Notes under the pieces: model-generated
What the model was told of the DNA's origin: nothing
The model's database searches: none
Seen by the model: the letters and a program-made list of their open reading frames with translations, nothing else
Made by a program: the position numbers and the translations under genes
In this document: positions 1-5,314 of the stretch, piece by piece
How the letters are laid out: each line of letters starts with the position of its first letter
Numbering within the stretch: position 1 is the stretch's first letter
Source: Pseudomonadota bacterium
GTDB taxonomy: Bacteria; Pseudomonadota; Gammaproteobacteria; Steroidobacterales; Rariloculaceae
Assembly: GCA_009843005.1 (NCBI GenBank)
Contig: VYEH01000413.1
Location: forward strand, 3,798-9,111
Direction: 5' to 3'
Length of the DNA: 5,314 nt

Positions 1-786
1 CCGGCGCTGCTTGAAGACCTGGGAGCGGCCGGCGCCACCGTTACCGGCAGCGTGGCGGAAGTCGCTGCCGACCGGGATGTCGTCATCTGCATGCTGCCCC
101 ACGACGAAGCGCTGGATTCCCTGGTCTTCTCATCCGGAGGATTACTGGAATGCCTGCCCCGGGGCGCGATTCACATGGTGAGTGGCACCCACGGCGTTGA
201 GATCATCCGCAAGCTCACCGCCGCACATGCGGAAGCCGGCCAGATCCTGGTGGCCGGCCACGTGCTCGGCCGGCCGGACCTTGCCGCCGAGGGCAAGCTG
301 ACCCTGGTTCCCGGCGGACCTCCGGAGGCATTGCGGCGACTGCAGCCCATTTTCGAAGTACTCGGCAAGCGGACCTTCATCACCGGCGACGAGCCCCAGA
401 CCTCCACGGCCGTCAAGATCGCCAACAATTTCGTACTGGGCAGTGTCATCGAGATCATCGGCGAAAGCATGTCGCTGGTGCGCAAGTTCGGCGTCGAGCC
501 GGCCCTGTGCCAGCAGGTCATGACCGAAGGGCTGTTCGGGGCGCCCGCCTTACACGTTTACGGACAGATCATCGTCGAGGAGGCCTACGACAAGGTCGGC
601 GCATCCGTGCACATCGGCCTCAAGGACGCAAACCTGGCGCTGGCCGCCGGCGAAGCGGTGGATGTGCCCCTGCCCAGCGCCAACGTCTGGCGGGACCGAT
701 TGCTCAGCGCCAAGGCCCACGGCGGCGCCGATCTCGACTGGGCGGTGATGGCGCGGGAACAGGCCCGGGCCAGCGGCATCGAGTAG
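1..786 (+). CDS. NAD(P)-dependent oxidoreductase, 3-hydroxyisobutyrate dehydrogenase family (5' end missing)
   Basis: The frame is open from base 1 to a TAG stop at 784-786, giving 261 residues of a protein family usually near 290-300, so about 30 N-terminal residues including the GxGxxG dinucleotide-binding loop lie outside the window. What remains is typical of beta-hydroxyacid dehydrogenases: a Rossmann strand with DVVICMLP (79-102), a substrate-loop region with VAGHVLGRPD (250-279) followed by GKLTLVPGG, and the catalytic helix motif VKIANN (412-429), in which the lysine at 415-417 matches the conserved catalytic Lys and the paired Asn match the family's K-x-x-N-N. Members reversibly oxidise hydroxy acids or reduce the matching aldehydes in the cytoplasm. 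The usual substrate motif VSGG is replaced by VLGR, so the substrate is probably not 3-hydroxyisobutyrate itself. The GTG at 52 is internal, not a start, because upstream sequence encodes good family sequence. The exporter gene follows after 44 bases. Confidence 0.88.
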   Translation, partial: PALLEDLGAAGATVTGSVAEVAADRDVVICMLPHDEALDSLVFSSGGLLECLPRGAIHMVSGTHGVEIIRKLTAAHAEAGQILVAGHVLGRPDLAAEGKLTLVPGGPPEALRRLQPIFEVLGKRTFITGDEPQTSTAVKIANNFVLGSVIEIIGESMSLVRKFGVEPALCQQVMTEGLFGAPALHVYGQIIVEEAYDKVGASVHIGLKDANLALAAGEAVDVPLPSANVWRDRLLSAKAHGGADLDWAVMAREQARASGIE

Positions 787-830
787 GGGCCGTTGACGCC
801 GTTCCGGACAGCAACCCCTGAGATCGATCC

Positions 831-1622
831 ATGCCCGAACTGCTGACCGACCCCGCGTTCATCATCATCGCGATCATCGCGGTGCTGGTCACCGGAATCT
901 CCAAGGGGGGCTTCGGCGGAGTCGCGCTGCTGGCGGTTCCGCTCATGTCGCTGGTGATCTCGCCCATCCAGGCGGCGGGCATCATGCTGCCCATCATGAT
1001 CCCCATGGATTTTCTCAGCATCTGGATGTACCGGAAACTCTGGGACGGCAAGAACCTGGCGCTGCTGATCCCGGCTGCCACCGTGGGCATCACCATTGGG
1101 GGTCTGACCGCGGGCTACGTCAATGACCAGATCGTGCGCCTGCTGGTGGGGATCATCGCCGTGGTCTTTACCCTTCACCGTGCCAGCTGACTGTACCTTC
1201 GCCGCCTGAAGAAAGGCGCCGGAGCGGAGCCGCGCAAGCCCCCCAACCAGGTCTGGGGCGCGTTCTGGGGCACCTGCGCGGGGTTCACCAGCTTTCTGGC
1301 CCACGCCGGCTCGCCGCCCTACCAGGTCTACGTGATCCCCCAGGGCCTCAGCAAGGAGATCTATGCCGGAACCAGCGTGATGTTCTTCGCTGCGGCCAAC
1401 GCCATCAAGCTCATTCCCTACGGCATGCTCGGCCAGCTATCAATCACGAACCTGTCCGTCTCCGCGGCACTGTTGCCGCTCGTGCCGGTGGGCGTCTTCC
1501 TGGGTGTATGGATCAACCGCCGTCTGCCCGAGAAGACTTTCTTTGCGATCATCCTGGCGTCCATCTTCCTTGTCGGTATCAAGCTGATATGGGATGGTGT
1601 TTTCAATCTGATCGGGGCGTGA
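831..1622 (+). pseudogene. TauE/SafE-family sulfite/anion exporter interrupted by one in-frame TGA
   Basis: The reading frame starting at ATG 831 gives 119 residues, meets TGA at 1188-1190, and then continues in the same frame for 142 further codons to TGA 1620-1622, for a total of 263 positions, which is normal length for TauE/SafE (formerly DUF81) membrane proteins. Both halves are recognisable. The N-half has the family motif TGISKGGFGG (residues 21-30) and several hydrophobic helices. The C-half has WGAFWGTCAGFTSFLAHAG (residues about 142-160), the second copy of the internal repeat, then SPPYQVY and further helices ending in IKLIWDGVFNLIGA. The stop lies in the charged linker (HRAS, stop, LYLRRLKK) joining the two halves. 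No other stop or frameshift is seen. Family members are inner-membrane exporters of sulfite, sulfoacetate or similar anions, which fits the sulfatase 28 bases downstream. It may be a recent nonsense mutation, a base-call error (TGG or CGA to TGA), a split gene, or a readthrough site. No strong Shine-Dalgarno precedes 831. Confidence 0.85.
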
Positions 1623-1637
1623 CACGGTTACGTCCAG

Positions 1638-1643
1638 AAGGAG
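1638..1643 (+). promoter_or_regulatory. Strong Shine-Dalgarno of the sulfatase gene
   Basis: AAGGAG lies 7 bases before ATG 1651, an ideal ribosome binding site. It fixes the sulfatase start upstream of the lipoprotein leader and is clearly stronger than the sites before the other genes in the window. This suggests that the sulfatase is initiated independently rather than by translational coupling to the exporter, so the exporter's premature stop need not block sulfatase translation. Confidence 0.8.
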
Positions 1644-1650
1644 ATTCGAA

Positions 1651-1770
1651 ATGAAGAACCGCAAATGGGCACAGTTGCCGGTGTTGCAAGTGCTTCGGGA
1701 GTCGCTGGCATTCCCCGTATTGAGGGTGTTGTCCGTGGTGCCGGTGCTGCCATGGATGCTGGCCGCTTGC
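1651..1770 (+). other. Lipoprotein signal sequence of the sulfatase
   Basis: Residues 1-40 form a type II signal peptide: basic start (MKNRK), hydrophobic run from about V26 to A39, and lipobox L37-A38-A39-C40, with acylation and cleavage expected at C40. The leader is longer than usual and has charged R16, E17 and R25 before the hydrophobic core. It contains three PVL units (residues 10-12, 22-24, 31-33), two of them within PVLQVLR and PVLRVL, which suggests an old internal duplication. The prediction rests on the motif only. Confidence 0.75.
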
Positions 1771-3441
1771 ACTCAGCCGGCGCCGCCCCCGGCGCCCGAG
1801 TCCGACGGTGCGCCCGAGTCTCGGCCGAACCTTCTGCTGATCGTGGCCGACGACCTCGGCTACACCGACATCGGCGCGTACGGTGGTGAAATAAGGACCC
1901 CGGTACTGGATGACCTTGCGTCACAGTCCGTGATGTTCACGAATTTTCACGTCCTCCCCATGTGTGCGCCGACGCGCGCGATGCTGCTTGCGGGCACCGA
2001 TCACCATGTCGCGGGGCTCGGCACCATGTTCGGATCCAATTTCCTCCCGGGCCTGGAAGGCCACACCGGCTACGAAACCTACCTTCACGAGAGGGTCGCC
2101 TCGTTGCCGGAACGCCTTGCCGAGGTCGGTTACCGCTCCTACATGGCCGGCAAGTGGCACCTTGGCCCCGACCCCGGGCAGTGGCCGGTCGACTGGGGAT
2201 TCGACAGGTCGTTCGTAATGCTGCCGGGCTCGGGCAGCCACATGGCCATACCTGAACGCGTCTACGTGGAAAACGACGAATGGGTCGAACCCACGCAGGA
2301 AGGCTTTTATTCTACCCGCACCTACACCGACAGGCTCATTGGCTACATCGACGAGTTTCACGGCGACGGACAACCGTTCTTCGTCTACGCCGCCTACACT
2401 TCGCCCCACTGGCCGCTGCAGGTCCCGCCCGACTTCATCGACCTGTACGCCGGCGACTATGACGATGGATACGATGAGCTGCGGGTCGCGCGCATGGAGC
2501 GGGCCGAGGCGCTCGGCGTCATCCCCGAAACCGACCCGGACTATTTCGAACCGCTCGGCCCGGCCTGGGAAGAACTCAACTCCGAGACGCAGGCCCACTA
2601 CGCCCGGCGAATGGAGCTCTACGCCGCCATGGTGGAAAACCTGGACCACCACGTGGGCCGTCTGATCGATCACCTGGAAAACATCGGCGAACTGGACAAC
2701 ACCGTCATCCTGTTCATGTCGGATAACGGCGCCGCCACCGAGCAGATGGAGTACAACCCCGGATTTTCCGCCCGAATCGAGCGGGAAAACAGCGACAATT
2801 CCCTGGAGAACCTCGGGGCAGCGGATTCCTACATCAGTTACGGCGCGAACTGGGCCCAGGCGGCCACGGCGCCCTTCAATCGTTTCAAGGGGTTCATTAC
2901 CGAAGGCGGAATGCTGGTGCCCGCGTACATTCTCCACGGCAACGGCACGAATCCCACGGGGCTCGACGGCCAGTACCTCAGCGCCATCGACATCGCCCCG
3001 ACCCTGCTGGAACTCGCGGGCGCAACCATCGGCAGCACATCGGTCCAGGGCCGCGAGGTAGCCGCCATTACCGGCCGGTCATTTGCCCGCGTGCTCGGCG
3101 CCGATGCGGCGCCGGTCTACCCGCAAGACCACGTCTTCGCGATTGAATTGCACGGCAGCCGTGCGGTTCGCCAGGGTCGCTACAAGCTGGTATGGGAGCA
3201 GCCCGCCGTCAACACCTGGTGGCCGTTCGAGGTGCCGGAGCGCTGGTACAGCTGGCAGCTGTTCGATCTTCAGTCCGACCCCGGAGAAAGAAACGATATC
3301 AGCGCGGAACATCCGGAATTGATGCGCGAGCTGATCGACGCGTGGGAGGACTACGCCGATGCCAACCAGGTGGTTCGCGAGGTGCGAATCAACCAGTTCG
3401 AACGGTGGCAGGTGCTTCCCGAAAACTATCCGAACCGGTGA
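1651..3441 (+). CDS. Arylsulfatase-like type I (formylglycine) sulfatase, predicted lipoprotein
   Basis: This 596-residue protein closely resembles Pseudomonas aeruginosa arylsulfatase AtsA in motif order and spacing. It hydrolyses sulfate esters to alcohol plus sulfate. Visible elements: N-terminal leader with lipobox LAAC (37-40) and a Pro/Ala/Glu-rich spacer to about 58; metal-binding DD at 67-68; sulfatase signature PMCAPTRAMLLAG (103-115), in which C105 is the residue converted to formylglycine and R109 its partner; second signature ending GKWHLG (167-172) with K168 and H170; SPHWP with H253; metal-binding SDNG with D358 and N359; FKGFITEGG with K413. All residues known to form the active site in AtsA are therefore present. 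The C-terminus has the usual FDLQSDPGERNDI module. The Thr after the lipobox Cys predicts outer-membrane sorting by the E. coli +2 rule. The modifying enzyme (FGE) is not in the window. The substrate is unknown; 'arylsulfatase' is a family label. Confidence 0.95.
   Translation: MKNRKWAQLPVLQVLRESLAFPVLRVLSVVPVLPWMLAACTQPAPPPAPESDGAPESRPNLLLIVADDLGYTDIGAYGGEIRTPVLDDLASQSVMFTNFHVLPMCAPTRAMLLAGTDHHVAGLGTMFGSNFLPGLEGHTGYETYLHERVASLPERLAEVGYRSYMAGKWHLGPDPGQWPVDWGFDRSFVMLPGSGSHMAIPERVYVENDEWVEPTQEGFYSTRTYTDRLIGYIDEFHGDGQPFFVYAAYTSPHWPLQVPPDFIDLYAGDYDDGYDELRVARMERAEALGVIPETDPDYFEPLGPAWEELNSETQAHYARRMELYAAMVENLDHHVGRLIDHLENIGELDNTVILFMSDNGAATEQMEYNPGFSARIERENSDNSLENLGAADSYISYGANWAQAATAPFNRFKGFITEGGMLVPAYILHGNGTNPTGLDGQYLSAIDIAPTLLELAGATIGSTSVQGREVAAITGRSFARVLGADAAPVYPQDHVFAIELHGSRAVRQGRYKLVWEQPAVNTWWPFEVPERWYSWQLFDLQSDPGERNDISAEHPELMRELIDAWEDYADANQVVREVRINQFERWQVLPENYPNR
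1792..1820 (+). repeat. Short in-frame direct repeat in the lipoprotein spacer
   Basis: The 11-base string GCGCCCGAGTC occurs at 1792-1802 and again at 1810-1820, with period 18 (six codons), encoding APES twice. It lies in the flexible Pro/Ala/Glu spacer between the acylated cysteine and the catalytic domain, where slippage would be tolerated. It is probably of structural interest only. Confidence 0.7.
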
Positions 3442-3485
3442 CAACAGTCAGTCTCCAGGGTGGAAAGGGGACACGTCGCCGGGGC

Positions 3486-4586
3486 GTGAGGGCCTGTCGC
3501 AGACGGTCGGGGACCTGTCGGCGACGGTCTGGAACCAGCCTGCCGGCCGCGCTGTCGCTCCTGTTGCTGACGGCCCCGGCCTGGGGCGAGACCTTCCGTC
3601 TCACCGCCGGAGGGCCTCAATCCGCCAGCCTCCCCTGGATCGGGATCATTGGCAGCCTGGTGGTCCCGGAATCCAATGTGCGGCTGGAAGCGATGGGCAG
3701 CGAACACCGCATCGTCTGGCGGGAAGCCTACGGCGGCTCGCTCTACAAGTGGCAGAACTCGCTGGAAGCCATCGAGATCGGCCTGACGGACATCGGCTGG
3801 GTGGGCGCGCTGTGGGAAACGTCGAAGATGCCGCTGCAGAACGTGACGTACTACACGCCCTTCGTCACGGACGATCTGCGGCTCCTGCTGGACCTTTTCA
3901 ATGACCTGCACGAAACGCTGCCCGCCCTGGCCGAAGCGTGGGAGGAACAGAACCAGATACTGCTCGGCGCCGCCGGAGTCGACACCTACCACCTCATGTC
4001 CACATTTCCGGTGTCGCGGGTCGAGGATATGCAGGGCCGGAAAATTCTGGCTCCGGGGCCGTCGGCGACCTGGCTCGAAGGCACCGGCGCCGTGCCGGTC
4101 AACGGCGGGCTTTCGACCTACTACACCCAGATCAGTACCGGCGTCGCCGACGGCGTGCTGACCATTCTCAGCGGCGCCTATCCGTATCGGATCCACGAAG
4201 TGGCGCCCTACATCACGCTGGTGGGAATCGGCGCCCAGTTCAACGGTGGCGTGGCCATCAACCTGGACACCTGGGAGCGCCTGCCGGCCGACGTTCAGGC
4301 CGTCATGTCCGAACTCGGCCGCGACTACAGCCGCACCCTGGCCGATGTCGTGATCCAGCGCTACGAGGATGCACTTGCGGCAGTCCAACTCGAAGGTGCG
4401 CAGGTCACGACCCTGCCGGACGCCGAGAAGCGCAAGTGGATCGACGGCCTTCCGGACATCGCCGGGCAGTGGGTACGGTCCGCCGAGGCCCGGGGGCATC
4501 CCGCGGGCGAGACCCTGCGAGCTTACATGGCCGAATTGCGCGCCCGCGGCGAGGAACCGCTGCGCAACTGGGACGCACCGCGCTGA
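3486..4586 (+). CDS. TRAP transporter substrate-binding protein, DctP family
   Basis: From GTG 3486 the product has 366 residues, a normal size for periplasmic DctP-type solute receptors, which deliver small, usually anionic ligands to a DctQM permease. Features: Arg-rich n-region, hydrophobic core LPAALSLLLLTAPAWG (19-34) with likely cleavage after AWG, before ETF; mature two-lobe protein with GVDTYHLMSTFPV, then VEDMQGRKILAPG (about 179-191) and the family helix STYYTQISTGVADGV, and C-terminal INLDTWERLPADVQAVM. In the usual signature (G-x-K-x-R) an arginine binds the ligand carboxylate; here L188 occupies that place. The start is uncertain: GTG 3438 overlaps the sulfatase stop as GTGA and would add 16 residues, but it has no Shine-Dalgarno and the added codons are atypical. 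GTG 3486 has AAAGGGGA about 14 bases upstream, a long spacing. The permease gene follows closely, supporting a P-QM operon. Confidence 0.9.
   Translation: MRACRRRSGTCRRRSGTSLPAALSLLLLTAPAWGETFRLTAGGPQSASLPWIGIIGSLVVPESNVRLEAMGSEHRIVWREAYGGSLYKWQNSLEAIEIGLTDIGWVGALWETSKMPLQNVTYYTPFVTDDLRLLLDLFNDLHETLPALAEAWEEQNQILLGAAGVDTYHLMSTFPVSRVEDMQGRKILAPGPSATWLEGTGAVPVNGGLSTYYTQISTGVADGVLTILSGAYPYRIHEVAPYITLVGIGAQFNGGVAINLDTWERLPADVQAVMSELGRDYSRTLADVVIQRYEDALAAVQLEGAQVTTLPDAEKRKWIDGLPDIAGQWVRSAEARGHPAGETLRAYMAELRARGEEPLRNWDAPR
3495..3536 (+). repeat. 21-bp tandem repeat encoding CRRRSGT twice, with overlapping inverted repeat
   Basis: Two adjacent 21-base units (3495-3515 and 3516-3536) match at 17 of 21 positions. 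In the binding-protein frame both read CRRRSGT exactly, because all four differences are synonymous (CGC/CGG, AGA/CGA, TCG/TCT, GGG/GGA). They form the basic n-region of the signal peptide. The same bases contain an inverted repeat: 3500-3509 pairs with 3522-3531 at 9 of 10 positions around a 12-base loop, which could fold in the mRNA just after the presumed start codon. Confidence 0.8.
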
Positions 4587-4624
4587 ACACGCTCCGCACT
4601 GTCTTCAGCAGGCTCATCCAATGG

Positions 4625-5314
4625 ATGAACGGCGCCGGCGTGGTCTGGGTTTTCGCGCTGACGTTTCTCATCTGCGCCGACATCACCGGGCGCACGCTGT
4701 TCGACCGCCCGCTTCAGGCAGTGCCCGAGATCGTCGCCCTGTCCCTGATCGCCTGCGTCTTCCTGCAACTCGCATTCGCCGTCGACGGCGCCCGGCTGAC
4801 GCGGGCCGATATCTTTCTGAGCCAGATTCGGCAACACAGCGCAGGTATGGCCGGCGGCCTCGAACGATTCTTCGCCATCGCCGGCGCGCTGGTGCTGCTG
4901 GCGATGACGGCCGGCGCGTGGCCGGATTTCCTGCGGGCGTTTCGCACCAGCGAATTCGTTGGGGTTGAAGGTATTTACACGCTTCCGATCACGCCGATCA
5001 AGTTCATCGTCGTGCTCGGCGCCGTGCACGCGGCCGGGAGCTGTCTGCTCTCATTGAGCATACGACGCGAGGAGTCGTCGCGCACCGCCGGCGCGTGGCT
5101 GGCAGCGGGACTCGCTGTCGCCGTCACGGCCATGGTAGTGGCAATCGCCTGGAACCTGGAACTCAGCGACCGCGCCATCGGCGGACTCGCCATCGTCGCG
5201 GTACTGGCCTTCATCGCGCTGGGCATGCCGATCGCCATCGCCCTGCTCTCGGTCGGCTTCGCGGGACTCGGCCTGCTCAAGCGCGACTTCGGCATCGCCA
5301 CCGACTCCTTGTCG
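4625..5314 (+). CDS. Fused TRAP transporter permease DctQ-DctM (3' end missing)
   Basis: The frame is open from ATG 4625 to the window edge (230 codons) with no stop. Residues 1-146 form a DctQ domain: helix one GVVWVFALTFLICADITGR, helix two EIVALSLIACVFLQLAFAV, the motif RLTRADIF (57-64), a third helix near 84-98, and SEFVGVEGIYTLPITPIKF (109-127) leading into helix four. A short charged linker (RREESSR, 147-153) and an extra hydrophobic segment (158-176) join it directly to a DctM start, residues 184-218, with the signature ALGMPIAIALLSVG. Fused QM permeases of this kind, such as SiaQM, use a connecting helix like this one. The complex imports the ligand presented by the upstream binding protein, driven by a sodium or proton gradient in the inner membrane. 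The frame is also open upstream to a CTG at 4583 overlapping the previous stop (CTGA); the 14 added residues (LNTLRTVFSRLIQW) look like a normal DctQ N-terminus, so the true start may be there. Confidence 0.9.
   Translation, partial: MNGAGVVWVFALTFLICADITGRTLFDRPLQAVPEIVALSLIACVFLQLAFAVDGARLTRADIFLSQIRQHSAGMAGGLERFFAIAGALVLLAMTAGAWPDFLRAFRTSEFVGVEGIYTLPITPIKFIVVLGAVHAAGSCLLSLSIRREESSRTAGAWLAAGLAVAVTAMVVAIAWNLELSDRAIGGLAIVAVLAFIALGMPIAIALLSVGFAGLGLLKRDFGIATDSLS

Noticed and set aside
252..275. Two GGCCGGCC palindromes flanking CACGTG as an operator or recombination site
   Set aside because: They fall inside conserved dehydrogenase coding sequence and are explained by Gly, Arg, Ala and Pro codons in a GC-rich genome.
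785..819. Hairpin AGGG/CCCT with inner GTTG/CAAC after the dehydrogenase stop, as a terminator
   Set aside because: It has a three-base bulge, a 16-base loop and no T-tract, and the next gene follows closely on the same strand.
793..821. TTGACG as a -35 box of a promoter for the exporter
   Set aside because: At 17-base spacing the -10 position reads CCCTGA, which does not resemble TATAAT.
1188..1190. Alternative genetic code with TGA read as Trp
   Set aside because: TGA is the natural stop of the exporter, sulfatase and binding-protein frames, and Trp is encoded by TGG throughout.
1188..1230. TGA 1188 as a selenocysteine codon
   Set aside because: There is no redox motif around it, no convincing SECIS-type hairpin directly downstream, and TauE/SafE proteins are not known selenoproteins.
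1921..2937. Long open frame of 338 codons on the minus strand
   Set aside because: It lies wholly opposite the well-supported sulfatase, shows no recognisable domain, and mirrors the high third-position GC of the real gene.
3192..3437. N-terminal extension of the binding protein into the sulfatase gene
   Set aside because: The frame is open here only because of base composition; the residues resemble no DctP protein and would place the signal peptide about 115 residues inside the product.
3519..3587. Twin-arginine (Tat) signal in the binding protein
   Set aside because: The Arg cluster is followed by Ser-Gly-Thr rather than the hydrophobic residues and Lys of the S-R-R-x-F-L-K consensus; a Sec signal ending AWG is simpler.
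3426..4499. Long open frame of 357 codons on the minus strand
   Set aside because: It is antisense to the TRAP binding protein, of low-complexity composition rich in Arg, Gly and His, and matches no family I recognise.

Overview
The window is a GC-rich stretch of bacterial DNA. All recognisable genes lie on the + strand and are packed head to tail, with gaps of about 30-45 bases, or 4-base overlaps if alternative starts are used. It reads as the interior of one operon, cut at both ends. A TRAP transporter, an AtsA-type sulfatase with a lipoprotein signal and a consistently GC-rich third codon position suggest a Gram-negative proteobacterium, perhaps an aquatic gammaproteobacterium. The taxonomy is inference only; no rRNA or marker gene is present.

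Layout. 1-786: 3' part of a 3-hydroxyisobutyrate dehydrogenase-family NAD(P) oxidoreductase, lacking its first Rossmann motif. 831-1622: a TauE/SafE-family anion exporter interrupted by one in-frame TGA at 1188-1190; the same frame continues as good TauE sequence on both sides. 1651-3441: a complete type I sulfatase with a strong Shine-Dalgarno, a lipobox and all expected catalytic residues. 3486-4586 (possibly from 3438): a DctP-type TRAP substrate-binding protein whose leader carries a perfect CRRRSGT tandem repeat. 4625 (possibly 4583) to the window end: a fused DctQ-DctM TRAP permease, truncated in its DctM part.

How the genes could work together (inference). A sulfatase anchored outside the cytoplasm would remove sulfate from an organic sulfate ester. 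The TRAP system would import the freed organic product or a related compound. The dehydrogenase could oxidise or reduce a hydroxy-acid or aldehyde intermediate. A TauE/SafE protein would move sulfite, sulfonate or another anion across the inner membrane. This resembles an organosulfate or organosulfonate utilisation locus, but no substrate can be named from the sequence. No CRISPR array, tRNA, rRNA, insertion sequence, convincing promoter or intrinsic terminator was seen, and no gene-free stretch exceeds about 50 bases. I do not see clear evidence of a wholly new system. The most notable oddities are the lone stop codon in the exporter, the repeat and hairpin at the start of the binding-protein gene, and the loss of the canonical TRAP ligand arginine.
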